Shown: in pieces, positions 33,701 through 43,737 of the stretch | How positions within the stretch are numbered: position 1 is the first letter of the stretch | Layout of the letters: every line of letters starts with the position of its first letter | Assembly (NCBI GenBank): GCA_016719885.1 | Contig: JADJYF010000004.1 | Location: 62,001 to 126,000, forward strand | DNA length: 64,000 nt | Origin: Pseudomonadota bacterium | Lineage (GTDB): Bacteria; Pseudomonadota; Gammaproteobacteria; Ga0077536 | Direction: 5' to 3' | The notes under the pieces: generated by a model | What the model saw: the letters and a program-made list of their open reading frames with translations, nothing else | What the model was told of the DNA's origin: nothing | The model's database searches: none | Translations under genes and position numbers: made by a program

Positions 33701-34939
33701 ATGTCCGATGTCTACATCGCCGGCGTCAGCATGACGAATTTCGGCAAGCATATCGATCGCACACTCAAGAGCCTGGCCGGTGAGGCCCTGCAAGGCGTGC
33801 TGAAGGACGCCGGCTGCGACGTGAAGATGATCGAGGCGGTGTTCTTCGGCAACTGCGTACAGGGCCACATGGAAGGCCAGGACATGGTGCGCGGCGAGAT
33901 CGCGCTGCGTCCCTACGGCATCGAAGGCGTGCCGGTCGTGAACGTCGAAAACGCCTGCGCCACCGCCACCACCGCGTTCCACATGGCGGTCAACTACGTG
34001 AAGGCCGGCGCCTGCGATATCGCGCTCGCCATCGGCGTCGAGAAGATGTTCTCGGAAGACAAGGCGCGCATGTTCAGCGCCTTCGACGGCGCCTGGGACG
34101 TGCATGAAGTGGCGAAGAGCACGGCAGACTTCGCCGACATGGCCAAGGGCGTGGAAGTGCCGCCCGGTTCCACCTCGCCGCGCCCCTACAGCGTGTTCAT
34201 GGACATCTATGCCGGCTTCTGCCGCATGCACATGCGCGAGTTCGGCACCACGCAGGAACAGCTCGCGGTGATCGCCTCCAAGAACCACCAGCACTCGACC
34301 ATGAACCCGCTGTCGCAATTCCAGCGGGCTTTCTCGGTCGAGGAAGTGATGACGGCCGCGCCCATCACGTATCCCCTGACCCTGCCGATGTGCTCGCCGA
34401 TCAGCGACGGCGCCGCCGCCGCCATCGTGTGCAATGCCGCCGGCCTCGCCAAGTTGAATGCCGCCAAGGCGCGCGCCATGCGCGTGCTGGCGACCGTCAT
34501 GCAGTCGGGCTCGAATCGCGGCATCACCGAGTTCGAAAAACACGCGAGCAAGCTCGCCGCCCTGAAGGCCTATGAAAAGGCCGGCGTCGGTCCCGAGGAC
34601 ATCTCTCTTGCCGAGGTGCACGACGCCACCGCGATGGGCGAAATCATCGAGCTCGAGGCCTTGGGCCTGTGCAAGCTCGGCGACGGTGGCCCGGCCGCCG
34701 CGCGCGGCGAAACCCGTCTCGGCGGCCGCCTGCCGGTCAATCCGTCCGGTGGTCTCGAATCCAAGGGGCATCCCATCGGCGCCACCGGGCTCGCGCAGAT
34801 CTATGAACTCGTCACCCAGCTGCGCGGCGAAGCGGGCGCGCGCCAGGTCGACGACGCCAAGCTCGCCATCGCGCAGAACGGCGGCGGCATCTGCGGCATC
34901 GAGGAAGCCATCACCTGCGTGACCATCGTCGGTCATTGA
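33701..34939 (+). CDS. Thiolase family protein (SCP-x/acetyl-CoA acetyltransferase type)
   Basis: 412 residues. Nucleophilic cysteine in VENACATATT (C86), VHDATAMGE and the C-terminal ESKGHPIGATG and NGGGICG are intact. The NPSGGLxSKGHPIGATG form belongs to the SCP-x/lipid-transfer thiolase branch, which acts on branched or steroid-type 3-oxoacyl-CoAs. A second thiolase of a different branch lies at 40367. It is separated from the next gene by 130 bases with a REP element, so it may have its own promoter. Confidence 0.85.
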   Translation: MSDVYIAGVSMTNFGKHIDRTLKSLAGEALQGVLKDAGCDVKMIEAVFFGNCVQGHMEGQDMVRGEIALRPYGIEGVPVVNVENACATATTAFHMAVNYVKAGACDIALAIGVEKMFSEDKARMFSAFDGAWDVHEVAKSTADFADMAKGVEVPPGSTSPRPYSVFMDIYAGFCRMHMREFGTTQEQLAVIASKNHQHSTMNPLSQFQRAFSVEEVMTAAPITYPLTLPMCSPISDGAAAAIVCNAAGLAKLNAAKARAMRVLATVMQSGSNRGITEFEKHASKLAALKAYEKAGVGPEDISLAEVHDATAMGEIIELEALGLCKLGDGGPAAARGETRLGGRLPVNPSGGLESKGHPIGATGLAQIYELVTQLRGEAGARQVDDAKLAIAQNGGGICGIEEAITCVTIVGH

Positions 34940-35008
34940 GGCAGCGGCACATCCCGCGATGCGTGGTTAATCTTTCGGAGTGCGTATTCCTGTCCGCTGA
35001 CGCGTAGT

Positions 35009-35030
35009 GTGCGAATGAATTCGCACCTAC
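35009..35030 (-). repeat. REP-like palindrome, family A
   Basis: GTGCGAATGAATTCGCACCTAC, an exact family A copy reading GTAGG... on the minus strand, in the gap between the thiolase and the PPDK-like gene. Confidence 0.85.
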
Positions 35031-35069
35031 AATGCGCGGCCGCGCCCGCGTAGAACAGGAGACCCGCCC

Positions 35070-36809
35070 ATGGCCAAGCCACTCGGACAATACTTGCTTG
35101 CCCTCGATGGCAGCGCCCTGCCCAGCCGTGAACTCATCGGCGGCAAGGCGTGGTCGGTGGCGCGCATGTTGAGCCTGGGGCTGCGCGTGCCGCCGGCGGT
35201 GGTCATCACCACCGATGCCTGCCGCGCCTATCTCGACACCGGCAGCGTGCCCGAGGCGCTGGCCGGCGAAATCGATGCCGCCATCGCGTGGCTGGAAACC
35301 GCCACCGGCCGCCAGTTCGGCGGCGCCAAACCCTTGCTGGTGTCGGTGCGTTCGGGCGCGGCGATTTCCATGCCGGGCATGATGGACACGGTGCTGAACC
35401 TCGGCATCAACGACGACACCGAGGCGGCGCTGGCCGCCGAGTCGGGCGACGCGGGCTTCGCGCGCGACACCCATCGCCGTTTCCTCGAGCTCTACGCCAA
35501 CATCGTCGTGAAGGCGACGCTGCCCGAAAATGTTCCGCACGAGCCGGCCAGCCTGCGCGCCGAGATCGCGAGCCAGGGCGAGGCCGTACCGGACTCGCCG
35601 CGCGAGCAATTGCTGGCGGCGGTCAACGCGGTGTTCGATTCCTGGAACTCGCGCCGCGCGCGGCGCTATCGCCAGCACCACGGCATCGCCGACAGCCTCG
35701 GCACGGCGGTCACGGTGCAGGCCATGGTGTTCGGCAATCTCGATCAGCGCTCCGGCACCGGCGTGTTGTTCAGCCGCAATCCCCTGAGCGGCGACCTGGC
35801 GCCTTACGGTGAATACCTGCATCGCGCGCAGGGCGAGGACGTCGTCTCCGGCAAGTTCACGCCCGAGCCCTTGAGCGCACTGGCCGCTTCGGCGCCCGAG
35901 GTGCACGCGCAGCTCATGCAGGCCGCCGCCACGCTCGAGAAAGAAAATGCCGACGTGCAGGACATCGAGTTCACGGTGCAGCAAGGCGAGCTTTTCCTGT
36001 TGCAGACCCGTTCCGCCAAGCGCGCGCCGCAGGCCGCCGTGCGCTTCGCGGTCGACATGGTCGACGAGGGGCGCATCGACACGCGCACGGCCCTCGCGCG
36101 CGTGCAGGCCGAACAGATCCGCACGCTCCTGAAGCCGCGTCTCGCCGATGGCGCGACCGCGGGCGCGACGGTGCTGGCGCAGGGCGAGCCTGCCTGCCAG
36201 GGCGTCGGCGCCGGCGTGGTGGTCGGCGATTCCGACAGTGCCGAACAGCGTGCCGCGGGCGGCGAAGCCGTGGTGCTGGCGCGCGCCACCACCAGCCCCG
36301 AAGACGTGCACGGCATGATTGCCGCGCATGCCGTCATCACCGAGCAGGGCGGCGCCACTTCTCACGCGGCGGTGGTCAGCCGCGCGCTGGGCGTGCCCTG
36401 CATCGTCGGCTGCGGCGCCGGAACACTCGCCGCGCTGCATGGCGAGAGCGTGACGGTCGATGCCAATACCGGCCACGTCTATGCCGGCCTGCTGCCGGTG
36501 GTGACGCCCGATGAATCGGACGATCCGCGCCTGGCCAAGCTGCACGCCTGGGCGGTGGCGGCGAGCCCCATCGCCGTGCTGCGCGACGGCGAAGCCGGCG
36601 CCGAGGCGGCCTTCGACCTGTCCGAGGTCGAGGGCGGCGAAGATGCGGAGAAACTGCCGGCGCTGCTGGCCGGCAAGACCGTCGTGCGCGGCGGTGCGAT
36701 CGAGAGCGATGCAGGCGTGGCGGCGGCGCTCGCCGCCGGCGTCAAGACCATCGTCGCGCGCCATCCCTTGCCGGTATTGCTGGCGGCGATTCATGGGGCG
36801 GCGGGCTAA
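35070..36809 (+). CDS. PPDK-like protein lacking the PEP/pyruvate barrel
   Basis: 579 residues; normal pyruvate phosphate dikinase is near 880. The N-terminal ATP-grasp part matches PPDK closely (LVSVRSGAAISMPGMMDTVLN; VTVQAMVFGN). The swivelling phosphohistidine domain is complete, with the catalytic histidine in GGATSHAAVVSRALGVPCIVG near residue 430. After about residue 480 come only ~100 Ala-rich residues and a stop: the C-terminal PEP-binding TIM barrel is missing, and the downstream DNA is repeats, so this is not a nearby frameshift. It could phosphorylate itself from ATP but would need another acceptor. Next gene is BCCP. Confidence 0.8.
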   Translation: MAKPLGQYLLALDGSALPSRELIGGKAWSVARMLSLGLRVPPAVVITTDACRAYLDTGSVPEALAGEIDAAIAWLETATGRQFGGAKPLLVSVRSGAAISMPGMMDTVLNLGINDDTEAALAAESGDAGFARDTHRRFLELYANIVVKATLPENVPHEPASLRAEIASQGEAVPDSPREQLLAAVNAVFDSWNSRRARRYRQHHGIADSLGTAVTVQAMVFGNLDQRSGTGVLFSRNPLSGDLAPYGEYLHRAQGEDVVSGKFTPEPLSALAASAPEVHAQLMQAAATLEKENADVQDIEFTVQQGELFLLQTRSAKRAPQAAVRFAVDMVDEGRIDTRTALARVQAEQIRTLLKPRLADGATAGATVLAQGEPACQGVGAGVVVGDSDSAEQRAAGGEAVVLARATTSPEDVHGMIAAHAVITEQGGATSHAAVVSRALGVPCIVGCGAGTLAALHGESVTVDANTGHVYAGLLPVVTPDESDDPRLAKLHAWAVAASPIAVLRDGEAGAEAAFDLSEVEGGEDAEKLPALLAGKTVVRGGAIESDAGVAAALAAGVKTIVARHPLPVLLAAIHGAAG

Positions 36810-36826
36810 GCGCCGCCAAGTCTTCT

Positions 36827-36909
36827 GTGGGTCAGACTTCAGTCTGACTCTGAATGCCGGGCACTGGACTTGGGTCAACTCAGCAATGCCAGACTGAAGT
36901 CTGACCCTC
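36827..36909. repeat. REP-like family B inverted pair
   Basis: 36827-36850 (GTGGGTCAGACTTCAGTCTGAC, plus) and 36885-36909 (minus), 34 bases apart, lying between the PPDK-like gene and the BCCP gene. The pair may fold as one large hairpin or as two small ones in the mRNA if the genes are co-transcribed. Confidence 0.78.
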
Positions 36910-37004
36910 GATGATCGCCCGCCTGATTCGGTCTCCCCCTCGAAGGGGGTACACACTGCAACTCCCCTGCTAAACTCTCGCCTCGATTTTTCAGGACCCT
37001 GGAC

Positions 37005-37511
37005 ATGGCCAACCCGACACCCGCCGATATCGAAAACCTGATTGAGCTGTTCAATCGTTCCGACTGGGACGAGATGCATCTCAAGACCGACGCGCTCGAG
37101 ATCTTCCTGTCCAACGATCCGAACGCGCGGCGCCCGTCGGCGCAGGTGGTGGTGGCGGCGCCCGCAGCAGCGGCGGCCCCGCTCGTGAGTGGTGCGGCGC
37201 CTGCGGCGGCCAAGTCCGGCGCGGCGCCCGCGGCGGCGGCCCATACCGAGGTCAGCATCCCGGCCGGCATGGTCGCGGTACGCGCGCCCAACCTCGGCAC
37301 CTTCTACCGCGCGCCCAAGCCGGGCGCGGCGCCCTACGTGGAAGTCGGCCAGGCCATCGAGGCCGACACCGAGGTGTGTCTCATCGAAGTCATGAAGCTC
37401 TTCACGCCGGTCAAGGCCGGCGTCAAGGGCACGGTGCGCCAGATCGTGGTCAACGACGGCACCATGGTCGAATACGAGCAGGTGCTGGTCATCATCGAGC
37501 CGGCTGCTTGA
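37005..37511 (+). CDS. Biotin carboxyl carrier protein (AccB-like)
   Basis: 168 residues. N-terminal helical segment (ADIENLIELFNRSDWDEMHL), an Ala/Pro-rich linker (about 46-80), then a lipoyl/biotinyl domain with APNLGTFYRAP and biotinylation lysine in EVMKLF (the MKM form is MKL here). It carries CO2 as carboxybiotin. Followed after 22 bases by biotin carboxylase. The partner downstream is a pyruvate-carboxyltransferase-like protein, not AccA/AccD, so it probably does not serve fatty acid synthesis. Confidence 0.85.
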   Translation: MANPTPADIENLIELFNRSDWDEMHLKTDALEIFLSNDPNARRPSAQVVVAAPAAAAAPLVSGAAPAAAKSGAAPAAAAHTEVSIPAGMVAVRAPNLGTFYRAPKPGAAPYVEVGQAIEADTEVCLIEVMKLFTPVKAGVKGTVRQIVVNDGTMVEYEQVLVIIEPAA

Positions 37512-37533
37512 GCCGCGTCATCGGGCTGACATC

Positions 37534-38901
<1,368 letters not shown>

Positions 38902-38910
38902 GGAGCCACC

Positions 38911-40350
38911 ATGGCGCACATTGAATTTTTGGACGAAACCATGCGCGACGGGCAGCAGAGCCTGTGGGGCATGCGCATGCAGGCCGGCATGGCGCTGCCG
39001 GTCTCGCCCATCCTCGATCGCACCGGCTTCCGCGTCATCGATCTGACCGGCTCCTCGATGTTCGAGTGTCTCATCAAGTATTGCCACGAGAATCCCTGGG
39101 AAGGCCTGGACCTGCTGGTGCAGTCCATGCCGCGCACGCCCATCCGCGGCGGCATGCGCTCCAACGCCTCGGTGACTTTCGGCGTCACGCCCGACTCATT
39201 GATGGACGCCTGGATGCGCCAGCTGAACGTGCACGGCGTGCGCAGCTTCTGGATTTACGACGTCCTTTTCAACAACGACAAGACCAAGCGCCTGGCCAAG
39301 ATTGCCAAGGAGTTCGGCTCGGAAGTCGCGGGCGCGATCATGTTCACGCTGTCGCCGGTGCACACCGACGAGTACTACGCCAAGCAGGCGGATGAATTGT
39401 CGGTCTCGCCGGACATCGACACGCTCTTGCTCTACGACACCGCCGGCGTGCTGGAAAAGGAACGCATGCAGACCCTGCTGCCGGCGATCGTGGCCAAGTC
39501 GCGCGGCAAGCCCATCGAGTTCCATTCCAACAACCTGCTCGGCCAGTCGGCCAAGGCCTATCTCGACAGCATCGAGCTCGGTGTATCGATCCTGCATACC
39601 GCCAGCCGACCGATGGCCAATGGCCCGTCGGTGCCGTCGACGGAAGTGATGGTGCGCAACATCGAGTTGAAGGGCCACAGCCATTCGCTCGACACCAAGC
39701 TCTTCGCGCCGGTCGCCGAGCATTTCGAGAAGGTCGGCAAGGCCGCCGGTTTCCTCGTCAATCAATATGCCGAGTACGACGTGCTCTCGATCCAGCACCA
39801 GGTGCCGGGCGGCATGGTCGGCACGCTGAAGGCGCAGCTCGTGCAGCACGGCATGAGCGACAAGCTCGAGGAAGTCCTGAATGAGACCGCCAAGGTGCGC
39901 AAGGAACTCGGCTATCCCGGCATGGCGACGCCGTTCTCGCAGCTGGTCGGCACGCTCGCGGTGCTGAACATCGTCACCGGCAAGCGCTACGCCTCGATAC
40001 CCGACGAGGTCATCCAGTACGCGGCCGGCTTCTACGGCCAGACCGCCGCGCCCATCGATCCGAACATCATGGACATCATCATGTCCTCGCCGCGCGCCAA
40101 GCAGGTGGTGGCCAACCCGCCGCCGCAGCCGACCATCGAGGAGCTGCGCAAGGAATACGGCACCGATGACGACGACGAACTGATCCTGCGCGCGCTGGTG
40201 CCGGGCGAGGGCCTGGAGAAGATGAAGAAGGCGGGACCGGTCAAGACCACCTATCCCTACCTGTCCTCGCCGGAGCTCGACCAGGTGCGGCGCCTGATGA
40301 ACATCGCACGTTCGCCCTGGTCGAGATCAAGGCGGCCGAGTTCGAACTGA
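38911..40350 (+). CDS. Carboxyltransferase-like protein (oxaloacetate decarboxylase alpha/5S family) with altered active site; 3' frameshift
   Basis: 479 residues in the given frame. DETMRDGQQSLWGMRMQ, TIEELRKEYG, VPGGMVGTLKAQL and TPFSQLVGTLAVLNI match the biotin-dependent carboxyltransferase barrel of pyruvate/oxaloacetate/transcarboxylase 5S. Yet the strand that carries the carbamylated lysine (IKDMAG) reads LLLYDTAGVL (K to Y), and the HxH metal pair reads FHSNN (second His to Asn). The last 14 codons are out of register: shifting one base near 40306-40311 yields FALVEIKAAEFELTLRKNA and a TGA at 40368-40370 overlapping the next ATG (ATGA). The true end is therefore probably 40370. Confidence 0.82.
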   Translation: MAHIEFLDETMRDGQQSLWGMRMQAGMALPVSPILDRTGFRVIDLTGSSMFECLIKYCHENPWEGLDLLVQSMPRTPIRGGMRSNASVTFGVTPDSLMDAWMRQLNVHGVRSFWIYDVLFNNDKTKRLAKIAKEFGSEVAGAIMFTLSPVHTDEYYAKQADELSVSPDIDTLLLYDTAGVLEKERMQTLLPAIVAKSRGKPIEFHSNNLLGQSAKAYLDSIELGVSILHTASRPMANGPSVPSTEVMVRNIELKGHSHSLDTKLFAPVAEHFEKVGKAAGFLVNQYAEYDVLSIQHQVPGGMVGTLKAQLVQHGMSDKLEEVLNETAKVRKELGYPGMATPFSQLVGTLAVLNIVTGKRYASIPDEVIQYAAGFYGQTAAPIDPNIMDIIMSSPRAKQVVANPPPQPTIEELRKEYGTDDDDELILRALVPGEGLEKMKKAGPVKTTYPYLSSPELDQVRRLMNIARSPWSRSRRPSSN

Positions 40351-40366
40351 CGCTGCGCAAGAACGC

Positions 40367-41554
40367 ATGAAGCTGCGTCGCGCGGTCATCGTCGACGTGG
40401 TGCGTTCGCCCTTCGGGCGGGCGCGCGAGACCGGCGCGCTGGCGAGCCTGCACCCGGTCAACCTCTACGCGGCGGTGCTGGAAGCGCTGGTCAAGCGTAC
40501 CGGCATCCCGCCGGCGCTCATCGAGGACTGCATCACCGGCTGCGTGATCCAGGTCGCCGAACAGTCCGGCAACATCGGCCGCCAGGCGGTGCTGGCCGCA
40601 GGACTGCCGGAATCGATTCCCGCCGTCACGCTCGACAGGAAATGCGGCTCGGCGCAGCAGGCCATGGACTTCGCGGCCCAAGGCGTGATCGCCGGCGCCT
40701 ATGACTGCGTGATCGCCGGCGGCGTGGAGATGATGAGTCTCGTGCCCATGAAGGTGAACCGCATGGGCAAGGACAACGAGGGGTCGCGTTTCCATGCGCG
40801 CTATCCCGAGGGGCTGATTCGCCAGGGCATCTCGGCCGAACTCATCGCCGCACGCTGGGGTATCTCGCGCGAGGCGCAGGATGCCTTCTCGCTGCGTTCG
40901 CACCAGCTTGCCGCCGCCGACAGCGGCGCGTCACGTGACATCTTGCCGCTCGAAGTCGACGCCGCCGACGGCCGCAGGACCGTCAGCAAGGACGAAGGCG
41001 TGCGCGCCGATTCCACGCTCGAGAAATTGCTGAGCCTTAAGCCGGCCTTCGAAGACGCCGCCATGGCCGCGCGCTATCCCGAGATCAACTGGAGCGTGAC
41101 GGCCGGCAACGCCAGCCAGGTCACCGATGGCGCCAGCGCCATGCTGATCATGGAAGAACAACTCGCCCACAGTCTCGGCTTGAAGCCACGTGCCGCCATC
41201 ACCCATTTCGCGGTGATGGGCGACGACCCCTTGATGATGCTGACCGCCATCATTCCCGCCACGCGCAAGCTCCTGAAGCGCGCGGGACTCTCTATCGACG
41301 CCATCGATGCTTACGAGGTCAACGAAGCGTTTGCCTCGGTGCCGCTGGCCTGGGAAAAAGATCTCGGCGCCGATCCGGACAAGCTCAATGTCTTCGGCGG
41401 CGCCATCGCGCTCGGCCACCCGGTCGGCGCCTCGGGCGGCCGCCTGGTCGCCAACCTGTTGCGTGCGCTCGAAGCGCGCAACGGCCGTCATGGTCTCGTC
41501 ACCATGTGCGAAAGCGGCGGCATGGCCAACGCCACGCTCATAGAACGCCTTTAA
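40367..41554 (+). CDS. Acetyl-CoA C-acyltransferase (thiolase)
   Basis: 395 residues. LDRKCGSAQQA holds the nucleophilic cysteine (C93); NEAFASVPLAW, GGAIALGHPVGASGGR and the second cysteine in MCESGGMANA complete the active site. This is the degradative FadA/PaaJ-like branch, different from the SCP-x type thiolase at 33701. Start overlaps the frame-restored stop of the carboxyltransferase gene. It would cleave a 3-oxoacyl-CoA, or condense two acyl-CoAs if run in reverse. Confidence 0.87.
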   Translation: MKLRRAVIVDVVRSPFGRARETGALASLHPVNLYAAVLEALVKRTGIPPALIEDCITGCVIQVAEQSGNIGRQAVLAAGLPESIPAVTLDRKCGSAQQAMDFAAQGVIAGAYDCVIAGGVEMMSLVPMKVNRMGKDNEGSRFHARYPEGLIRQGISAELIAARWGISREAQDAFSLRSHQLAAADSGASRDILPLEVDAADGRRTVSKDEGVRADSTLEKLLSLKPAFEDAAMAARYPEINWSVTAGNASQVTDGASAMLIMEEQLAHSLGLKPRAAITHFAVMGDDPLMMLTAIIPATRKLLKRAGLSIDAIDAYEVNEAFASVPLAWEKDLGADPDKLNVFGGAIALGHPVGASGGRLVANLLRALEARNGRHGLVTMCESGGMANATLIERL

Positions 41555-41584
41555 CAACGCCATATCACGCAGGGGAGAACGCCC

Positions 41585-42370
41585 ATGGCCGGACGCATGC
41601 AGGACAAGATCACCATCATCACCGGCTCGGGCTCGGGTATCGGCGCCGCCTGTTTCGAACTCTTCGCGCGCGAAGGCGCGACCGTCATCGGCTGTGGCCG
41701 GCGCCTGGGCCAGCTCGAAGAGCAGCTCGCCAAGGTCAAGGCGGCCGGCGGCCAGGGCATGGTGATGTCGGCGGACCTGTCCAAGAACGAGGACGCCACG
41801 CGCGTGGTCGAGGAGACCATCAAGACCTACGGCCGCGTCGATTGCCTGGTGCACAGCGCCAGCGTCGGCTGGAGTTGGAGCCACACCAGCCCCAACTCCA
41901 TGAACGACATTGCCACCACGCCGCCGGACAAGTGGCATGAAGTGGTGGGCATCAACATGAATGCCGCCTATTACCTGTGCCATGCGGTGCTGCCGCACAT
42001 GCTGGCGCGCAAGAAAGGTTCGCTGACCATGGTTGCCAGCATTTCGGGCATGGTCGGCATGAAGACCGCCCACACCTACTGCGCGGCCAAGGGCGGCGTC
42101 ATCAACCTGGTGCGCGCCATGGCCAACACCTATGGCAACCAGGGCATACGCGCCAATGCCGTGTGCCCGGGCTATACCGACACGCCGATGATCGCCGACG
42201 TCATGAACATCTTCGACGATCAGCACGAAGCCAACTGGCTGACGCCCATGGAGCGCGCCGGCACGCCGATGGAAATGGCCTACGGCTGCCTGTTCATGGC
42301 CTCCGACGAAGCGAGCTATGTGAACGGCGCGATCCTGCCCATCGACGGCGGCACCACCGCGCGCCAGTAA
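41585..42370 (+). CDS. Short-chain dehydrogenase/reductase
   Basis: 261 residues of the classical SDR family. NAD(P) motif TGSGSGIGAAC at about 13-23, VASISG (catalytic Ser) and YCAAKGG (Tyr-x3-Lys) near residue 163, NAVCPGYTDTPM near the C-terminus, GAILPIDGGTTA end. GGGGAGA precedes the ATG. Last gene of the carboxylase/thiolase cluster; likely a 3-hydroxyacyl or cyclic alcohol dehydrogenase. A terminator follows. Confidence 0.87.
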   Translation: MAGRMQDKITIITGSGSGIGAACFELFAREGATVIGCGRRLGQLEEQLAKVKAAGGQGMVMSADLSKNEDATRVVEETIKTYGRVDCLVHSASVGWSWSHTSPNSMNDIATTPPDKWHEVVGINMNAAYYLCHAVLPHMLARKKGSLTMVASISGMVGMKTAHTYCAAKGGVINLVRAMANTYGNQGIRANAVCPGYTDTPMIADVMNIFDDQHEANWLTPMERAGTPMEMAYGCLFMASDEASYVNGAILPIDGGTTARQ

Positions 42371-42388
42371 TCGCTCATTGCACCTGCG

Positions 42389-42417
42389 AAAAAGCCGCCC
42401 ATGGAGGCGGCTTTTTT
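42389..42417 (+). terminator. Rho-independent terminator
   Basis: AAAAA-GCCGCC-CATGGA-GGCGGC-TTTTTT: 6-bp GC stem flanked by A5 and T6, 19 bases after the SDR stop. The A-run also allows use from the minus strand by the converging HD-GYP gene. Confidence 0.85.
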
Positions 42418-42446
42418 GTGCGTGATGAATTCGCGGCGAAGGCTTG

Positions 42447-43577
42447 CTAGCGCGTCAAGCCCCACAGCCGCGTCAGCGGCATCGGCAGCTCACACGACGC
42501 CGCGACGCCGGCGATGACGGTGGCGCCGGCTTCGCCGGTATCGTGGAAAAGAGGCGAGGCATAGGGCGCGCCTTCGGCATTGGCAAAGCAGCTCACCACC
42601 GGCGCGTTGGCGGCATGATCGCCGCGGCGGATGACGAGGCCGAGGTCGCCGTTCTTCATGGTCACGAAGGTGCCGGGCGGGTAGATGCCCAGTTCCTTGA
42701 CGAACTGCTGGGCGAGCGCCGGCGCCACGCGCAGGCGCTTCTGCACGAAGATTTCACGCACCGCCTGCTGCGCGTGCAAGCCTTCGCGGTAGGCACGCGG
42801 CAAGACCATGGCGGCGTAGTTGTCGGCCAGGGCGATGATCGAGGTCAGCTGTTCGAGCCGCGGCGACAGGCGGGCCGACGGATAGCCGCTGCCATCGCTG
42901 CGCGCATGGTGATGCAGCACCATGCCCAGCCACAAGGGATCGTCGACGCCGGCGCTGCGCAACAGCTCGAAGCCCTGTTGCGGATGGTCGTGCACCGCGC
43001 GCCGCTGCGCGTCGTCGAGGGGCGATTGTTGCCGGGACAGCGCGTCCTGCAGTTCCAGCATGCCGAGATTGCCGGTCAGTGCCGCGCAGCACAGGCTGTC
43101 GCGCAAGGTCTCGTCCAGCCCCGCGCGGCGCGCCAGCATGTCGCTGATGGTGGCCACCAGCAGCGGATGGGTCTCGGTATAGGCCGCCTGCTCCAGCATC
43201 AGGCCACCGAGCATGGCGTCGGGATGGCGGCCGATCAGCAGGCGCCATTGCGCAGCCATGGCCACCAGCGAGTCCAGTGCGCTGCCGCCCGGCCCCTCGG
43301 CGAGGCCGAGCAGGCCGGCGTGCAGGTCGCTCCTGAGGGCGGCGAGCTGTTCGAACACCGACAGCCTGACCGGCGTCAGCGTCGCTTCGAGATCGGCCTC
43401 GGTGCGTTCGCGGCACACGCGTCGCTCCAGCAGCCGCTCGATCTGTTGCTCGTGGGTGATGACCGTGCCCTGGCGCAGTACCAGGATGCCGCGCCGGTCG
43501 ACGAGGTCCCAGGGCAGGGGCTCGCCCAATGGCAATTCCACGGGCCGGATCTGGATGTAATTCGCGGCGCTCATCAT
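42447..43577 (-). CDS. Degenerate HD-GYP domain protein
   Basis: 376 residues; start at MMSAANYIQI (43577), weak ribosome site. C-terminal two thirds follow the HD-GYP c-di-GMP phosphodiesterase pattern: HDHPQQGFELL, MVLHHHARSDGSGYP (HHE/GYP region kept in part as DGSGYP). The expected catalytic AALLHDIGK is replaced by AALTGNLGM, so the HD metal pair is lost. Probably a c-di-GMP-binding or inactive regulatory protein. Runs convergent to the SDR operon. Confidence 0.72.
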   Translation of the reverse strand: MMSAANYIQIRPVELPLGEPLPWDLVDRRGILVLRQGTVITHEQQIERLLERRVCRERTEADLEATLTPVRLSVFEQLAALRSDLHAGLLGLAEGPGGSALDSLVAMAAQWRLLIGRHPDAMLGGLMLEQAAYTETHPLLVATISDMLARRAGLDETLRDSLCCAALTGNLGMLELQDALSRQQSPLDDAQRRAVHDHPQQGFELLRSAGVDDPLWLGMVLHHHARSDGSGYPSARLSPRLEQLTSIIALADNYAAMVLPRAYREGLHAQQAVREIFVQKRLRVAPALAQQFVKELGIYPPGTFVTMKNGDLGLVIRRGDHAANAPVVSCFANAEGAPYASPLFHDTGEAGATVIAGVAASCELPMPLTRLWGLTR

Positions 43578-43737
43578 GGCGCCACCGCAAGGGAAGCCGG
43601 GGGCATGCCTGTATGTCGTCCGCCGGGGCGCGGACTTGAAGAGCCCAGGGCTTTTTGCCCGACCTGCCGGCGCTGCCCTGTCGGCCGCGCAATCCGGCCT
43701 ACAATGAAACTCCAACCACCCCGACGCGGAGGATCCG

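Noticed and set aside
34911..37244. 777-codon minus-strand open frame across the PPDK-like gene
   Set aside because: It crosses two plus-strand genes and the REP pair between them, has no ribosome site and reads as Arg/Ala/Gly-rich antisense.
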